Origin: Geminisphaera colitermitum TAV2
GTDB lineage: Bacteria > Verrucomicrobiota > Verrucomicrobiia > Opitutales > Opitutaceae
Assembly (NCBI RefSeq): GCF_000171235.2
Contig: NZ_ABEA03000015.1
Span: 1 to 46,696, forward strand
Direction: 5' to 3'
DNA length: 46,696 nucleotides
Shown: in pieces, positions 34,158 to 43,537 of the stretch
Layout of the letters: each line of letters begins with the position of its first letter
How positions within the stretch are numbered: position 1 is the stretch's first letter
Translations under genes and position numbers: made by a program
Notes under the pieces: generated by a model
Seen by the model: only the letters and a program-made list of their open reading frames with translations
Database searches by the model: none
What the model was told of the DNA's origin: nothing

Positions 34158-35540
34158 GAAGGTTGGAGCGAGTTGCCGATGGCGGAGGGTCACGAAGAAA
34201 AAGGTCCACCAGGTGGCGACGACGGCGGGGTTGGCGAAGGGAAATTCAAAAAATGAATACGCGACGATGAGCCCGCACCCGGAGGCGAGAAAGGCGGTGA
34301 AACCGTCGGGCGTTCGATGGCGGCGGATGACGTCGGTGAGGGGAAGGGCGATGGCGAGCAGGAGGAGGGTGGTGCCGACGAGGCCGGTTTCGGCGAGTGA
34401 CTGGAGCCAGTCGTTGTGCGCTTCGTCGTAATAGGGACGGAGCCGGTCCGCGGTGGGGGTGAAGGTGTAGTAGGGGAGGAAGGTTACGGCATAGGTTTCG
34501 AGTCCGGTGCCCCAGATGAGGTGATCGCGGGCGAGATGCCAGGTGTCACGATAGAGTTCCGGGCGTCCGTAGCTGATGGAGTCGTTTCGAAACTCCGCGT
34601 ATTGCCGGCGCGTGTCCTGCCAGCGGTCTTTGACGATAGGGCCGGCAAATTCGGTGGTGACGAGGGCTCCGATGCCGAGGACGGCGAGTGCGGCGAGGAC
34701 GGGCCAGCGGCGGCGGGGAGCGGCGCGGAGCGCGAGGCGGAGTCCGGTGAGGGTGGCGGCGAGCAGGAGCAGGCCGGTCATGAGGGTGCTGCTGCGCGAG
34801 GTGCTGAGCGGCACGCCGAGGGCGATGATGGCTGCGCAGCAGAGCGAGGAGGGACCGATGGAGCGACCAAAGGGGGGATGACTGACGAGGCGGGACTGGC
34901 GGGCGGCGAGGGCGGCGAGTGCGAGGGCGGCGGCGACGTGGAGCGTGGCGAAGGCCCCCCAGTGATTGTGGTAGGTGAAGGTGGAGAACCAGGCGGGATT
35001 GCCGGTGATGAAGCGTCCGAACCAGGGACCGGCGGCTCCGAGAAATTTTTGCAGGGAGCCGAGCACGGCCAGCGCCGTGGCATTGAGAACGAGGACGAAG
35101 ACGAGGAGCCGGAGGCGGGAGCGGTTTTGGACACAAAAGGCGAGGTTGAGGCCGGCGAGGTAAAGTCCGCCGAGCAGCCAGAGTTCAAGCAGACTGCGCG
35201 ATGGATCGGCGGAGGAGGGCAGGGCGGCAAGGTGCGGGATGGGACGGAGGACCAGTGTATCGAAAAACTGGATGCGGGCGTGGCTTGGGTTGCACGCGCT
35301 GGCGATCACCATCGCGGCGAGGAGAAGCATCGGGGAGAGCCAGAGCGCGAGGCGGCGGAGGGTTTCGGGGGCGGTGCGGCGGCGGGCGGCGACTTCCCAG
35401 GCGAGCAGCGCGAGCGCGGGGGTGGCGAGGGCGGCGAGGAGGGGTTTGGCCCAGTCGATCTTGCCGCCGAGGAGCCAGGAGGCGGCGATGACGAGCAGTC
35501 CGGAATGGCAGAGGGAGAGGGTTTCGCGGCGGAGTTGCAT
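34143..35540 (-). CDS. O-antigen ligase/Wzy_C-like membrane protein
   Basis: The 465-residue protein has about eleven membrane helices and a large periplasmic loop with WGTGLETYAVTFLPYYTF and DEAHNDWLQSLAETGLVGT, the conserved pattern of WaaL/Wzy_C proteins. It probably transfers or polymerises repeat units on a lipid carrier. The locus also encodes a second, different polymerase-like protein at 39704, so this one may be the ligase. The last residues NSKP and the stop lie in a 17-base repeat shared with the gene at 37327. Confidence 0.87.
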   Translation of the reverse strand: MQLRRETLSLCHSGLLVIAASWLLGGKIDWAKPLLAALATPALALLAWEVAARRRTAPETLRRLALWLSPMLLLAAMVIASACNPSHARIQFFDTLVLRPIPHLAALPSSADPSRSLLELWLLGGLYLAGLNLAFCVQNRSRLRLLVFVLVLNATALAVLGSLQKFLGAAGPWFGRFITGNPAWFSTFTYHNHWGAFATLHVAAALALAALAARQSRLVSHPPFGRSIGPSSLCCAAIIALGVPLSTSRSSTLMTGLLLLAATLTGLRLALRAAPRRRWPVLAALAVLGIGALVTTEFAGPIVKDRWQDTRRQYAEFRNDSISYGRPELYRDTWHLARDHLIWGTGLETYAVTFLPYYTFTPTADRLRPYYDEAHNDWLQSLAETGLVGTTLLLLAIALPLTDVIRRHRTPDGFTAFLASGCGLIVAYSFFEFPFANPAVVATWWTFFFVTLRHRQLAPTFNSKP

Positions 35541-35551
35541 GCAACGAGGGA

Positions 35552-36700
35552 TTACGCGGTCTGTGCCAGCAGGGCCGGGCTCTGCTTTGAGAGTGTCGGA
35601 TAAAAATCGAGCAGGCGGCGGGCGGTGGCGGTCCAGCTGTAGTTGGTTATCGAATACGAATGACCGCGGTCGCCGGTTTCGGTCAGGGCGTCGGGAGGGA
35701 GGGCGAGGGTGCGGTCGAGGGCGGCGGGGAAATCATCCCATGAGACGCACCAGCCGGAGCGCTCATGGTTGAGCGCGTGCCAGGGCGTGGTGTCGGTGAC
35801 GAGGACGGGGACCCGGGCGGCGAGGCTTTCGACGATGGTCTGGCCGAAGTTTTCCGAGTGCGTGGGCAGCACAAAGAGGCTGGCGATGGCGTAGGGCGGG
35901 GGACGGTTGAGGCCGTTTTCGATGCACACGGAGTGTTGAGCGCCGATTTTGCCGGCGTAGTCGCGCAGGGTTTCTATGGTGTAGTGCTCGGGGATGCCGG
36001 CGATGAGGAGCGTCCAGCCGGGGCGGGCTTTGGTGGCCCAGAGTTGGATGAGTTCACGGACGCGTTTTTTTGGGTGAAAGCGTCCGTAGAAGAGCGCCAC
36101 GCGTTTGCCGGCGAGCACCGGGCAGGCGGCGAGCCAGGCGCGGCGGGCCTGGTCAAGCGCGTTTGTCGTGGGGGCATGGATACCATTGGGGGCGACGCAA
36201 ACGGATGCGCCGCCGCTGATGTCGGAGAAGTTGACGGCTTCGGCCTGGCTGGTGGCGTGCCATCCGGCGGCGGCCTCGATGGCGCCGGGGTGCACGAAGC
36301 GGCTGGCTAGTTTTTTGCGTAGGGCGTGGTGGTTGCGCGCCCAGGGTTCAAGCATGCCGCGGGGCGCGATGATGAGGGTGGAGCCGTGGCGGCGCGCGGC
36401 TGCGTGCGCGTAGTGGAGGGTGCGCAGCCAGAGTCCGTGATGATGGATGACGGCGGCGGGTGTGGATTGGAGAAAGGCGTTGAGTTCACGCGAACAGGCG
36501 AGGAGGCGCGGGGCGTTGCCGGTGGCGATTTGGAGCGTGATGCCGCCGGGGGGGATCGAGCGGGGGCGGTAATCGAGCGCGGCGAGGCAGACGCGAGCAC
36601 CGGCTGCGGCCTGGGCGCAGGCAAGCGCCAGGACGGATTGCGAGGGGCCGCCGTGGGCGGGATCGAGGCTGGCTACGATGTGGAGGACGTCGAAGGACAT
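35552..36700 (-). CDS. Glycosyltransferase, GT4 family
   Basis: The 382-residue GT-B enzyme starts MSFDVLHIVASLDPAHGGPSQSV. It has IHHHGLW, IAPRGMLEPWA, VAPNGI, ALFYGRFHPKKRVRELI and the C-terminal LPTHSENFGQTIVESLAARVPVLVTDTTPW with the E-x7-E nucleotide-sugar motif. The pattern is typical of GT4 enzymes from exopolysaccharide clusters. The frame is open 96 codons further upstream as a Ser/Pro-rich shadow, so ATG 36700 is chosen. It lies 25 bases downstream of the acetyltransferase gene. Confidence 0.9.
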   Translation of the reverse strand: MSFDVLHIVASLDPAHGGPSQSVLALACAQAAAGARVCLAALDYRPRSIPPGGITLQIATGNAPRLLACSRELNAFLQSTPAAVIHHHGLWLRTLHYAHAAARRHGSTLIIAPRGMLEPWARNHHALRKKLASRFVHPGAIEAAAGWHATSQAEAVNFSDISGGASVCVAPNGIHAPTTNALDQARRAWLAACPVLAGKRVALFYGRFHPKKRVRELIQLWATKARPGWTLLIAGIPEHYTIETLRDYAGKIGAQHSVCIENGLNRPPPYAIASLFVLPTHSENFGQTIVESLAARVPVLVTDTTPWHALNHERSGWCVSWDDFPAALDRTLALPPDALTETGDRGHSYSITNYSWTATARRLLDFYPTLSKQSPALLAQTA

Positions 36701-36725
36701 TGCGGCAAGGGTTTGCGGGCGGGAT

Positions 36726-37310
36726 TCAGAGGGTGGGTCCGGGTCGCGGGTGCAGGGGGCGGCAGGGGTGGCCGGCGCAGACGGTGCGGGGGGGCTGGTC
36801 GCGGACGACGACGGAACGGGCGCCGATGACGGCAAGTTCACCGATGGTGACGCCGGGACCGACAAACACGTCGGCGGCAAGCCAGGCGTTGGGGCCGATC
36901 TCGATGGGGGCGGTGACGAGTGGCATTTCCCAGCGGGTGAAATCGTGTGTACCCGCACAGAGATGACAGCCTTGGCTGATGTTGGCACCGCGTCGCAGGG
37001 TGATGGGGGCGAGGTTGTAGAGGCGCACGCGGCGGCCGATCATGGCGCGGGGTTCGAGCCGGAGTTTTGCAGGGAAATAAACAGTGGCGCTGGGGAAGAT
37101 GACGACTTTGCCGGGTTCGGGGATGTCGGCGCCGAAGAGTTTCAATAGGAGGGCGCGCCAGTGGTGGCATTTTTCAGGCGTGGGGCGAAAGAGCAGGGTT
37201 TCGACGAGTTGCCAGAGGCGTTGTTTGAGCACTTCGGCGCGCGGCCAGGGCGAGGCGCAGCCTTGGGCCAGAAAGGGCGGTTCGCCGGGATCGGGTTGGG
37301 AGGAGGGCAT
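36726..37310 (-). CDS. WcaF-like hexapeptide-repeat acetyltransferase
   Basis: The 194-residue left-handed beta-helix acyltransferase has hexapeptide-type runs around AMIGRRVRLYNLAPITLRRGANISQGCHLCAGTHDF and IEIGPNAWLAADVFVGPGVTIGELAVIGARSVV. The active-site His lies in CAGTHD. This is the arrangement of WcaF/maltose-O-acetyltransferase-type enzymes, which O-acetylate sugars of the growing polysaccharide with acetyl-CoA. It sits between two GT4 genes in the operon. Confidence 0.92.
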   Translation of the reverse strand: MPSSQPDPGEPPFLAQGCASPWPRAEVLKQRLWQLVETLLFRPTPEKCHHWRALLLKLFGADIPEPGKVVIFPSATVYFPAKLRLEPRAMIGRRVRLYNLAPITLRRGANISQGCHLCAGTHDFTRWEMPLVTAPIEIGPNAWLAADVFVGPGVTIGELAVIGARSVVVRDQPPRTVCAGHPCRPLHPRPGPTL

Positions 37311-37324
37311 GGACCGGGTTTAGG

Positions 37325-37341
37325 GTTCAGGGTTTGGAGTT
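37325..37341. repeat. 17-base 3'-end repeat, copy 2
   Basis: This is an exact copy of 34141-34157. It contains the Asn-Ser-Lys-Pro-stop end of the GT4 gene starting at 38484 and lies just upstream of the acetyltransferase gene. Confidence 0.9.
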
Positions 37342-38484
37342 TAGAGTGGTGAGGTCGGCTTCGAGTTCAGCGGCGAGGGCGTCGTAGTCGAAATGGCGGG
37401 CGGTGGCGCGGGCGGCGGCAGCGAGGGTGGCGCGATCAGAGGGGTTGCGGAGGAGGATCGTGAGTTGCGCCGCGAGGGCGTCGTCGGGATTGGCGGAGCG
37501 GTGGTCGAAGAGGAGTCCGTTGACGCCGGGGAGAATGAGGTCGCGGTAGCAGGGCAGGGCGGAAAGCACGGGAGCGGCGCCCGCTGCCATCGCCTCGATG
37601 GGGGCGACGCTCAGGCCTTCGCCCTGCTCGGCGCGAGTGGGGTAGCAGAAGATCGAGAGGGTCTGGTAAAATTGAGCGAGCGCCGCGGAGTCCCAGGCGG
37701 GAGGGAGGAAGCGGACGCGGTCGGCAATGCCGTGCTCGCGGGCGAGGGCAAGGAGGGCGTCGCGGTGGGCCTCGCCGCCACCGCCGTCGGCGGGCGTGAC
37801 GGGGCCGATGAAGACGATTTCCCAGGGGGGCAACTCGCGGTCGCGGGCGAGGAGAGCGCCGGCGCGGATGAGTCCGTCGAGGCCTTTTTCGGGATGAATG
37901 CGTCCGGCGTAGCCGATGCGGAGAATCGGGGCGGCGGCGGATGGCGGTTGCGGGGCGGGGGACTGGAGCGCGTGCCAGTCGATGCTGTTGCGGAGGATGC
38001 GGAGGCGGTTGTTGGTATCGGGATTTTCGTGACGAACACGCGTGGCGACGGCTTCGCTGGTAGCGTAGATGCGATCGAGTTTTCCGTAAAGGCGCACCTG
38101 GCCCTTGGGCATGCGGCCGAGGACCACGGTGACAGGCGCGCGGTGGCGCAGGCCGGGCATGCGAAGGAGGATGGGGAGGGTGACGTTGTGCGAAATGACG
38201 AGCGCATCGGGGGGGAGCGCGCGGCGCAGGCGCAGGCTCCAGCGGAGGTCAAGGAGGAGGTTTTGCCAGAGGCGGGGGCAGTGGTCGCGTCCGGGAAGGC
38301 GGCGGATGCGGACGCCGTCAATTTGTTCCTCATCGGGCCAGTCGGGCCAGGTGCGGGTGAAGAGGGTGATGTCGTGTCCGCGCGCGGCGAGGCGGCGGGC
38401 GAGAGCAAACCAGATTTTTTCCGTGGCTCCGCCGCGCGCAGGCGGGACAGGGAGAAAACAGCCGAAGGTGATGGCGATGCGCAT
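37327..38484 (-). CDS. Glycosyltransferase, GT4 family
   Basis: The 385-residue GT-B enzyme begins MRIAITFGCFLPVPPARGGATEKIWFALARRLAARGHDITLF, a typical GT4 N-terminus. It has VVLGRMPKGQ, IGYAGRIHPEKGLDGLIRAG and YPTRAEQGEGLSVAPIEAMAAGAAPVLSALP, which contains the donor-binding E-x7-E. The sugar is unknown. The stop lies in the shared 17-base repeat. Neighbours are another GT4 (20 bases upstream) and the acetyltransferase (16 bases downstream). Confidence 0.9.
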   Translation of the reverse strand: MRIAITFGCFLPVPPARGGATEKIWFALARRLAARGHDITLFTRTWPDWPDEEQIDGVRIRRLPGRDHCPRLWQNLLLDLRWSLRLRRALPPDALVISHNVTLPILLRMPGLRHRAPVTVVLGRMPKGQVRLYGKLDRIYATSEAVATRVRHENPDTNNRLRILRNSIDWHALQSPAPQPPSAAAPILRIGYAGRIHPEKGLDGLIRAGALLARDRELPPWEIVFIGPVTPADGGGGEAHRDALLALAREHGIADRVRFLPPAWDSAALAQFYQTLSIFCYPTRAEQGEGLSVAPIEAMAAGAAPVLSALPCYRDLILPGVNGLLFDHRSANPDDALAAQLTILLRNPSDRATLAAAARATARHFDYDALAAELEADLTTLNSKP

Positions 38485-38504
38485 CGGGGTTTAGCGTTCA
38501 GTGT

Positions 38505-39707
38505 TCAGGGTTTGAGGTTTGAATTTGAGATTGAGGCGAGCACGGCGAGGAGTCCGTCGGTGGCAGCGGCGTAGCTGCAACGGGCGGCGCGGGACTGGGC
38601 GGCAGCGCCAATGCGGGTGAGTTCGGAGGCGGGGAGAGCCAAGATGTCGCGGAGTGTGGCGGCGAGGGCGTCGGGGTGGTCGGCGGGAAAAACCCAGCCG
38701 GTTTGCCCAGGGATAACGAGGTCGCGCTGGCAGCCGACGACATCGCTGACGAGCGCGGGGCGGGCGAGGTGCATGGATTCGTTGACGGCGAGTCCCCAGG
38801 TCTCATGGCGGCCTTGCGAGGGGAGAGCAAAGACGTCGCCCGCGAGGTAGATCGCGGGCATTTCAGACTGGTTGGCGAAGGGAAGAAAATGCACGCGCGG
38901 GTCGTCGTTGGCGTGCTGGCGGAGGGTGTCGGCGAGGGGACCGTCGCCCGCGAGAATGAGATGCGCACCGGCGGCGGGCGCAGTCTGAAGGAAGGCGGCG
39001 AGGAGGAGATCGGGGCGTTTTTTGGCGGTGAATTTTCCGGCAAAGAGGATGACCCGGTCGTCGGGTGCGATGCCGAGGCGGGCGCGGAGGGCGGCGGCGG
39101 AGGCGAGGCGGGCGGGCGTGACGGTGAAGTGCTCCTGGTTGACGCAGTGCGGGGCATCGAAGATTTTTTTGTCGGGCACGCCGTAGTGGCGGAAATAGTC
39201 GCGGTTGGCGGAACCGACGGCGAGGAAGGCGGCAAAGCGCGAATAGAGGGCGCGGAGGGCGAGGCGTTTGATCGCAGCGGCGGCGGGGGACCGGCTGGGC
39301 GCGCCGCCGAGGAGATGCGAGTCGCCGCGAAAGAGGAGCGGAGTGCGAAGGAGCCCGGCGGCGCGGCGGGCAATGAGCGCGAGGTGGGTGCGATAGTTGT
39401 ATCCAAAAAGCAGGACGGCGTCGGGCTGAAAGGCGGTGAGGCGGGCGGGGAGGTCGGGGTTGCGCAGGCCGGAGAAGGTGTTGGTCGAGGGATGGGCGGA
39501 GAGGTTGGGCACGAACTCGTGTTCGTAGCCGGAGAGCAGGTCGGTGTCCCAGACAAGGGTGTGGCCGAAACCGGGGTCATGGCGGGGGCGGCAGCCGGCG
39601 TCCCAGAGATAAAAGACGCGCAGGCGGAGCGCGGTGCGCGCGGCGATCCAGCGAAACCACGGGCTGTAGTACTGCACGGGATGCGAGAGGACGACGGCGA
39701 GTTTCAT
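38505..39707 (-). CDS. Glycosyltransferase, GT4 family
   Basis: The 400-residue GT-B enzyme has MKLAVVLSHPVQYYSPWFRWIA, LFRGDSHLLGG, VNQEHF, ILFAGKFTAKKRPDLLLAAF and LPSQGRHETWGLAVNESMHLARPALVSDVVGC, the donor-binding C-terminal pattern. The HPVQYYSPWF opening is shared with a subgroup of GT4 enzymes in polysaccharide loci. Its ATG overlaps the stop of the polymerase-like gene as ATGA (39704-39707). It ends in NSNLKP, whose last codons and stop resemble the repeat at 34141 and 37325. Confidence 0.9.
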   Translation of the reverse strand: MKLAVVLSHPVQYYSPWFRWIAARTALRLRVFYLWDAGCRPRHDPGFGHTLVWDTDLLSGYEHEFVPNLSAHPSTNTFSGLRNPDLPARLTAFQPDAVLLFGYNYRTHLALIARRAAGLLRTPLLFRGDSHLLGGAPSRSPAAAAIKRLALRALYSRFAAFLAVGSANRDYFRHYGVPDKKIFDAPHCVNQEHFTVTPARLASAAALRARLGIAPDDRVILFAGKFTAKKRPDLLLAAFLQTAPAAGAHLILAGDGPLADTLRQHANDDPRVHFLPFANQSEMPAIYLAGDVFALPSQGRHETWGLAVNESMHLARPALVSDVVGCQRDLVIPGQTGWVFPADHPDALAATLRDILALPASELTRIGAAAQSRAARCSYAAATDGLLAVLASISNSNLKP

Positions 39708-41134
39708 ATCAGGAAGCGGCGGGCGAGGTGAGGCGCGAAGACGACAACCACCACGGCTTGAAAGAGAGAGGTGAGCCAGATGCTGAGGGTAAGTTCGTTT
39801 TGAAACGACCAGGTCATGAGCACGACAAGGAGGATGCCGCCGGGGGCAAAGAGGGGGCTGCAAGCGCCCCAGCCGGTGAATTTGCGGAAGAGGCAGCCCA
39901 TGAAGGCGCCGATCAGCGCCATGCCTGCGTAACCGAAATTCGCATACGCCTCGGCGGGCAGGCCGATGGCGATGGTGGTGCGTTTGGTTCCCTCTTCGTC
40001 GATCATGCCGTAGTAGATGCCGATGGTGTGGGTGGAAATGTGTCCCACGGGTTTGCCGGGCCACAAAAAACGGGGCACGAATTGACCGGGGGTATCGGCA
40101 TAGGTTTTGCCGTAGAGGTAGGGCCTAGGGTATGGCGTCTGGTCCACGATGAGGCATACGATCTGGAAGAGCGAGGCGCGATCCACGAGGCTGGCAGGCT
40201 CTTCATCTTTCGACTGGCGGGCGTGCAGACTGAGAGAGAACCACTCTTGGTAAAACGCGGGCAGGGTGGCCACGGCGAGGGGGGCTCTGGGCAGGCCGGT
40301 GGTTTCGTCCCAGTGGCGCTGACGCATCGCCGACTTGCCTTGGTGCAGGATGCCGAAGAGCGCGAGGGCGAGGATGCAAGGCACCCAGGGAATCCGGCGG
40401 TTGCTCGAAGTGTAGCCCAGGATGGCGAGGATCACGGTGGCCATGCTTGTGATCATGACGAGTGAACTGAGATTGAGGAACAACTGGGCCAGGATGGCGG
40501 CAACGAGGGAGAAGCGATCGTGCTTTGGCAGTTGTCCGAGCCCCCAAAGGCGGCTGAGGGCGAAGACGGCGACGATGCCGACGCCGTAAAAAACCGCGCG
40601 CAGCACGCCGATGAGGCTGGTGGGAATGAGGTCGGTGAAGAGGTTGATCCAGATGTAAACGATCCATACGCAGAGGCCGGCGGTGAGCCAGTGGGTGGCA
40701 CGGCTGGAGATGATTTCGCTGGTCCAGAATGGAGTTGTCCGGGGTCTGACAGGCGTGCCTTTGAAGGCGAGGAGAGCCGCGGTTTGGAAAGCAATGATGG
40801 CGGCGGCGGCCTTGGAAATTGTGTCGGTGGAAACTCCTGCCAGGCCTGCGTGGGCACCAAGGAGCGGCACGGCATAGGCGGGAATCACACCGAGCATAAA
40901 AACCTCGAAAACCGGGAAGTGATATTCACCGTGCCTCGCCCAGCGGAGTGAGGGCAGGGCGGCGAGGGTTATCATGGTCAGGCCGAGCAAAAGATGGAGC
41001 GGCTCGGCGACCTTGGCAAAGAACAGGAAATAAACAAAAGCCCCGGCCAGCCCTCCCAGGCCGGTCAGGTAAAGGCGATGGCTGCGCAGGCGGAGGGCGG
41101 CGTCGGAGGAGGCGTTGTCAGAGGAACTGGTCAT
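39704..41134 (-). CDS. Polysaccharide polymerase-like integral membrane protein (Wzy-like)
   Basis: The 476-residue protein has about eleven predicted membrane helices and no soluble domain. It has no strong family motif, which is usual for Wzy polymerases. Long loops contain PFWTSEIISSRATHW and QFVPRFLWPGKPVGHISTHTIGIYYG; the FVPRFLWPGKP and YANFGYAGM features recall O-antigen polymerase-like proteins (EpsK/WzyE-like group). It probably polymerises repeat units in the periplasm. It overlaps both neighbours by ATGA, so its synthesis is coupled to the frameshifted glycosyltransferase upstream. Confidence 0.78.
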   Translation of the reverse strand: MTSSSDNASSDAALRLRSHRLYLTGLGGLAGAFVYFLFFAKVAEPLHLLLGLTMITLAALPSLRWARHGEYHFPVFEVFMLGVIPAYAVPLLGAHAGLAGVSTDTISKAAAAIIAFQTAALLAFKGTPVRPRTTPFWTSEIISSRATHWLTAGLCVWIVYIWINLFTDLIPTSLIGVLRAVFYGVGIVAVFALSRLWGLGQLPKHDRFSLVAAILAQLFLNLSSLVMITSMATVILAILGYTSSNRRIPWVPCILALALFGILHQGKSAMRQRHWDETTGLPRAPLAVATLPAFYQEWFSLSLHARQSKDEEPASLVDRASLFQIVCLIVDQTPYPRPYLYGKTYADTPGQFVPRFLWPGKPVGHISTHTIGIYYGMIDEEGTKRTTIAIGLPAEAYANFGYAGMALIGAFMGCLFRKFTGWGACSPLFAPGGILLVVLMTWSFQNELTLSIWLTSLFQAVVVVVFAPHLARRFLI

Positions 41135-41591
41135 CGCGGTGGCAACGGGACAACAGCGGCATCGAAGATGCCGGCGAGTCGGGCCGTGAGTGCGGCGGCG
41201 GTGAAAGGGCGGAAGGCGGTTTCGTCGAGGGTGGCGGGCGCGTGTTGCGCGCCGCCTTCGAACCAGCGTTCGCAGACTTCGGCGGCGAGGGCGGATGCCG
41301 TGGCCTGGGTGGTGTCGGAAAAAGCGATACGGATGCCAGCGTTGCAGGAGGCGGCGAATTGAAGCACGGGGCTGGCGTGGTGAAAGATCAGCAGCAAAGG
41401 GCGGCGGGCGAGGAGGCAGGGGAATATCTTGGAGGCGCTATAAGTTGAATCCGTTGATCCGGGGAGCGTGAGCGCCTGGGCGTGGGCGAGGTAATGCAAG
41501 GACTCGAAGTAGGGAATGCGGGCGCAGTGTTCGGTGACGTGAGTTTCGATGCCTTCGGAGCGGGCCAGCGGGAGCGCCCATCCGCGTCCGA

Positions 41592-41603
41592 GGGGGGGGG
41601 GGG
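41592..41603 (-). repeat. G12 tract (coding C12) in the frameshifted glycosyltransferase
   Basis: The tract encodes PPP after FIGTDYA in the donor domain and is in frame with the 3' half of the gene. It is the second tract in this gene. Confidence 0.95.
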
Positions 41604-41846
41604 CGTAGTCGGTGCCGATGAAATGAAAACGCTGCCGTGCGGCGGCGGCGGGATGCGAGTCGCGGAAGCGTCGGAAGGCGCGAAAGAGGACCGTGAGAGC
41701 GAAGGTCATGTCGGGGCCGAGGCGTCCGGTGTAAACGTGGTGAAAAAGGCCGTCGTCGAAGTTGACCAGCGGACGGGCGGGGATGTGGCGCGCGGCGTGC
41801 GCGAGATCAGCGTCGGCGGCACCGAAGGGGAGGGCGTGGAGAACCC

Positions 41847-41864
41847 GGGGGGGGGGGGGGGGGG
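41847..41864 (-). repeat. G18 tract (coding C18) breaking the glycosyltransferase
   Basis: Eighteen C separate the acceptor and donor halves in different frames. The in-frame lengths are 17 or 20, so this copy is one base long. Confidence 0.95.
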
Positions 41865-42482
41865 AGGGGCTGCCTGGGACGGGCGAATGTATCCGGATAA
41901 CGGATGCGGAGGGTTTCCAAATAGGCGGGAGAGACGGCGATGATGGCGGCGGCGTGGCGGACGCAGTCGGGTTCGCGGCGGCGCGCCTTGAACTGGCTGA
42001 GGGCAAACTTGAGCGCCCCGCCGGGCGGGCGGGTGCGAGTGCGGGCATAGTAGTCGTTCACCCACGGGTCCTGGTAATCGAGCACGTAGGGAACGCCAAA
42101 GCGTCGGAGCCAGCGGGGGCCGAGGGAGAAGGCGTCGAACTGCGTGGTGCTGAAAAACACGAGGTCGAATTTTTCCCGGGCAAGGAGTGCGTCGCCCGCC
42201 CGGCGCAAGGCGTATCCGCAACGCCACCACAGATTGCCGAAGCCGAGCGGACGCGTGAGGCGGGCGGGAAGACCGCGCACCCGGATCACGCGGATGTCGT
42301 CGGGGTAGGTTTGTTCAAGCAGGGGTTCGCGGACTGCGCCTTCGATGCAATCGGGCGCGAGGGCCAGCACGACCGGGTCCCAGCCGTGCGCGCGCAGGTG
42401 CGGCAGCGCGAGACGCACGCGTTGCATGTCGGGCGCGTTCACGGGCGCGAAGCGCGGGGAAATGATGAGGACGCGGGGCATG

Positions 42483-43517
42483 TCAGGAGGCGCGGGGGGC
42501 AAGTTCGCGGTAGATGACTTCGTAGTCGGACACCGTCCGGTCGAGACTGAATCGTTGTTCGGCGGCTTCCCGGCAGGCGCGGCGCGACAGCGTGGAGAGC
42601 CGGGCAATGGCGGCGACGCCTTCCTCGATGTCCGAGGCGAGCCAGCCTGTTTTTCCCGGTTCGATAACCTCGGGCACAGCGCCGTGGCGGGAGCCGATCG
42701 CGGGGGTGCCGCAGGCAAGCGCTTCGGCGAAGACGAGGCCGAACGCCTCTTCGCATTGCGTGGGAACGAGCAGGGCGCGCGCACTGCCAAGCAACGCATT
42801 TTTTTGCCGGTCGTCCACCGGACCGACGTAGCGGATCATGTGGTTGTCGATCCGGGGCTCGATTTGATCCTTCCAATAACGGGCGGCGTTGGCGTCGGCG
42901 GAATGGTTGCCGGCCAGAATAAGCGGATGCCCGGCCCGGAGCGCCATCTGGATGGCGAGATGCGCGCCTTTGTCGGCTTCGATCCGGCTGAGAAAAACCA
43001 AGGGGGCGTCGGCTGGCACTTCGGGTTGAAAGGTCAATCGCCGGGTATCCACGCAATTGAAGACCGTGCGCCACTCGCCACCACCGCGCCTGCCGCTTCG
43101 CGTGATGAATTCGCTGACGCCGGTGAAGATGATGCGCCGTCCCAGGCGGCGGGCGACCTTGATCTGGCGGGTTCCCGGCAACCGGTGATATGTCATGACA
43201 ACGGGGATACGGGCGATGAGCAGGGGCCAGGTGTAGAGCAGGCGGCTGGAACTGTGCACGACATCCGGGCTAAAGGCGCGGGCGGCGCGAAAGAGGGCGC
43301 AGGCGTTGCGCAGGGTGTGCCGGGGGCGTTGTGAGTTTGCGCCCGGCCAGGGAAACAACCGGTCGCAGGCGGCGGTCGATTCCGCATGGGCGGCCAGGGC
43401 CACGGTGTGGCCGCGGCGTCGCAACTCTTCGAGCCACTGGGCGACCAGCCGCTGTACGCCTCCGTAGAGACCGGGCGGGACGGGGAGTTCGGGGTCGGCG
43501 GTGAGAAGGATGCGCAT
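42483..43517 (-). CDS. Glycosyltransferase, GT4 family
   Basis: The 344-residue GT-B enzyme begins MRILLTADPELPVPPGLYGGVQRLVAQWLEELRRRGH. It has VVMTYHRLPGTRQIK, VFNCVDTRRLTF, LVFLSRIEADKGAHLAIQMA and VPTQCEEAFGLVFAEALACGTPAIGSRHGAVPEVI, the clear GT4 donor motif. The protein is a little shorter than its neighbours but complete. One base separates its stop from the next gene's ATG. The sugar specificity is unknown. Confidence 0.91.
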   Translation of the reverse strand: MRILLTADPELPVPPGLYGGVQRLVAQWLEELRRRGHTVALAAHAESTAACDRLFPWPGANSQRPRHTLRNACALFRAARAFSPDVVHSSSRLLYTWPLLIARIPVVMTYHRLPGTRQIKVARRLGRRIIFTGVSEFITRSGRRGGGEWRTVFNCVDTRRLTFQPEVPADAPLVFLSRIEADKGAHLAIQMALRAGHPLILAGNHSADANAARYWKDQIEPRIDNHMIRYVGPVDDRQKNALLGSARALLVPTQCEEAFGLVFAEALACGTPAIGSRHGAVPEVIEPGKTGWLASDIEEGVAAIARLSTLSRRACREAAEQRFSLDRTVSDYEVIYRELAPRAS

Positions 43518-43537
43518 AGGCGGGGCAGTGTGGACGA

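Larger units (their letters stand above)
41131..42481 (-). pseudogene. GT4-like glycosyltransferase, frameshifted at a C18 tract
   Basis: The N-terminal half (from ATG 42481) reads MPRVLIISPRFAPVNAPDMQRVR, LDYQDPWVNDYY and AIIAVSPAYLETLRIRYPD, a GT-B acceptor domain. The C-terminal half reads VLHALPFGAADAD, VNFDDGLFHHVYTGRLGPDM, FHFIGTDYA and LPGSTDSTYSASKIFPCLLARRPLLLIFH, the donor domain, in the next frame. The break is at the coding C18 tract (41847-41864). The region is 1351 bases, one over 450 codons; 17 C would restore a 449-residue enzyme. A second tract (C12, 41592-41603) gives PPP in frame. The gene overlaps its downstream neighbour by ATGA. It may be a phase-off allele or a miscall. 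Confidence 0.88.
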
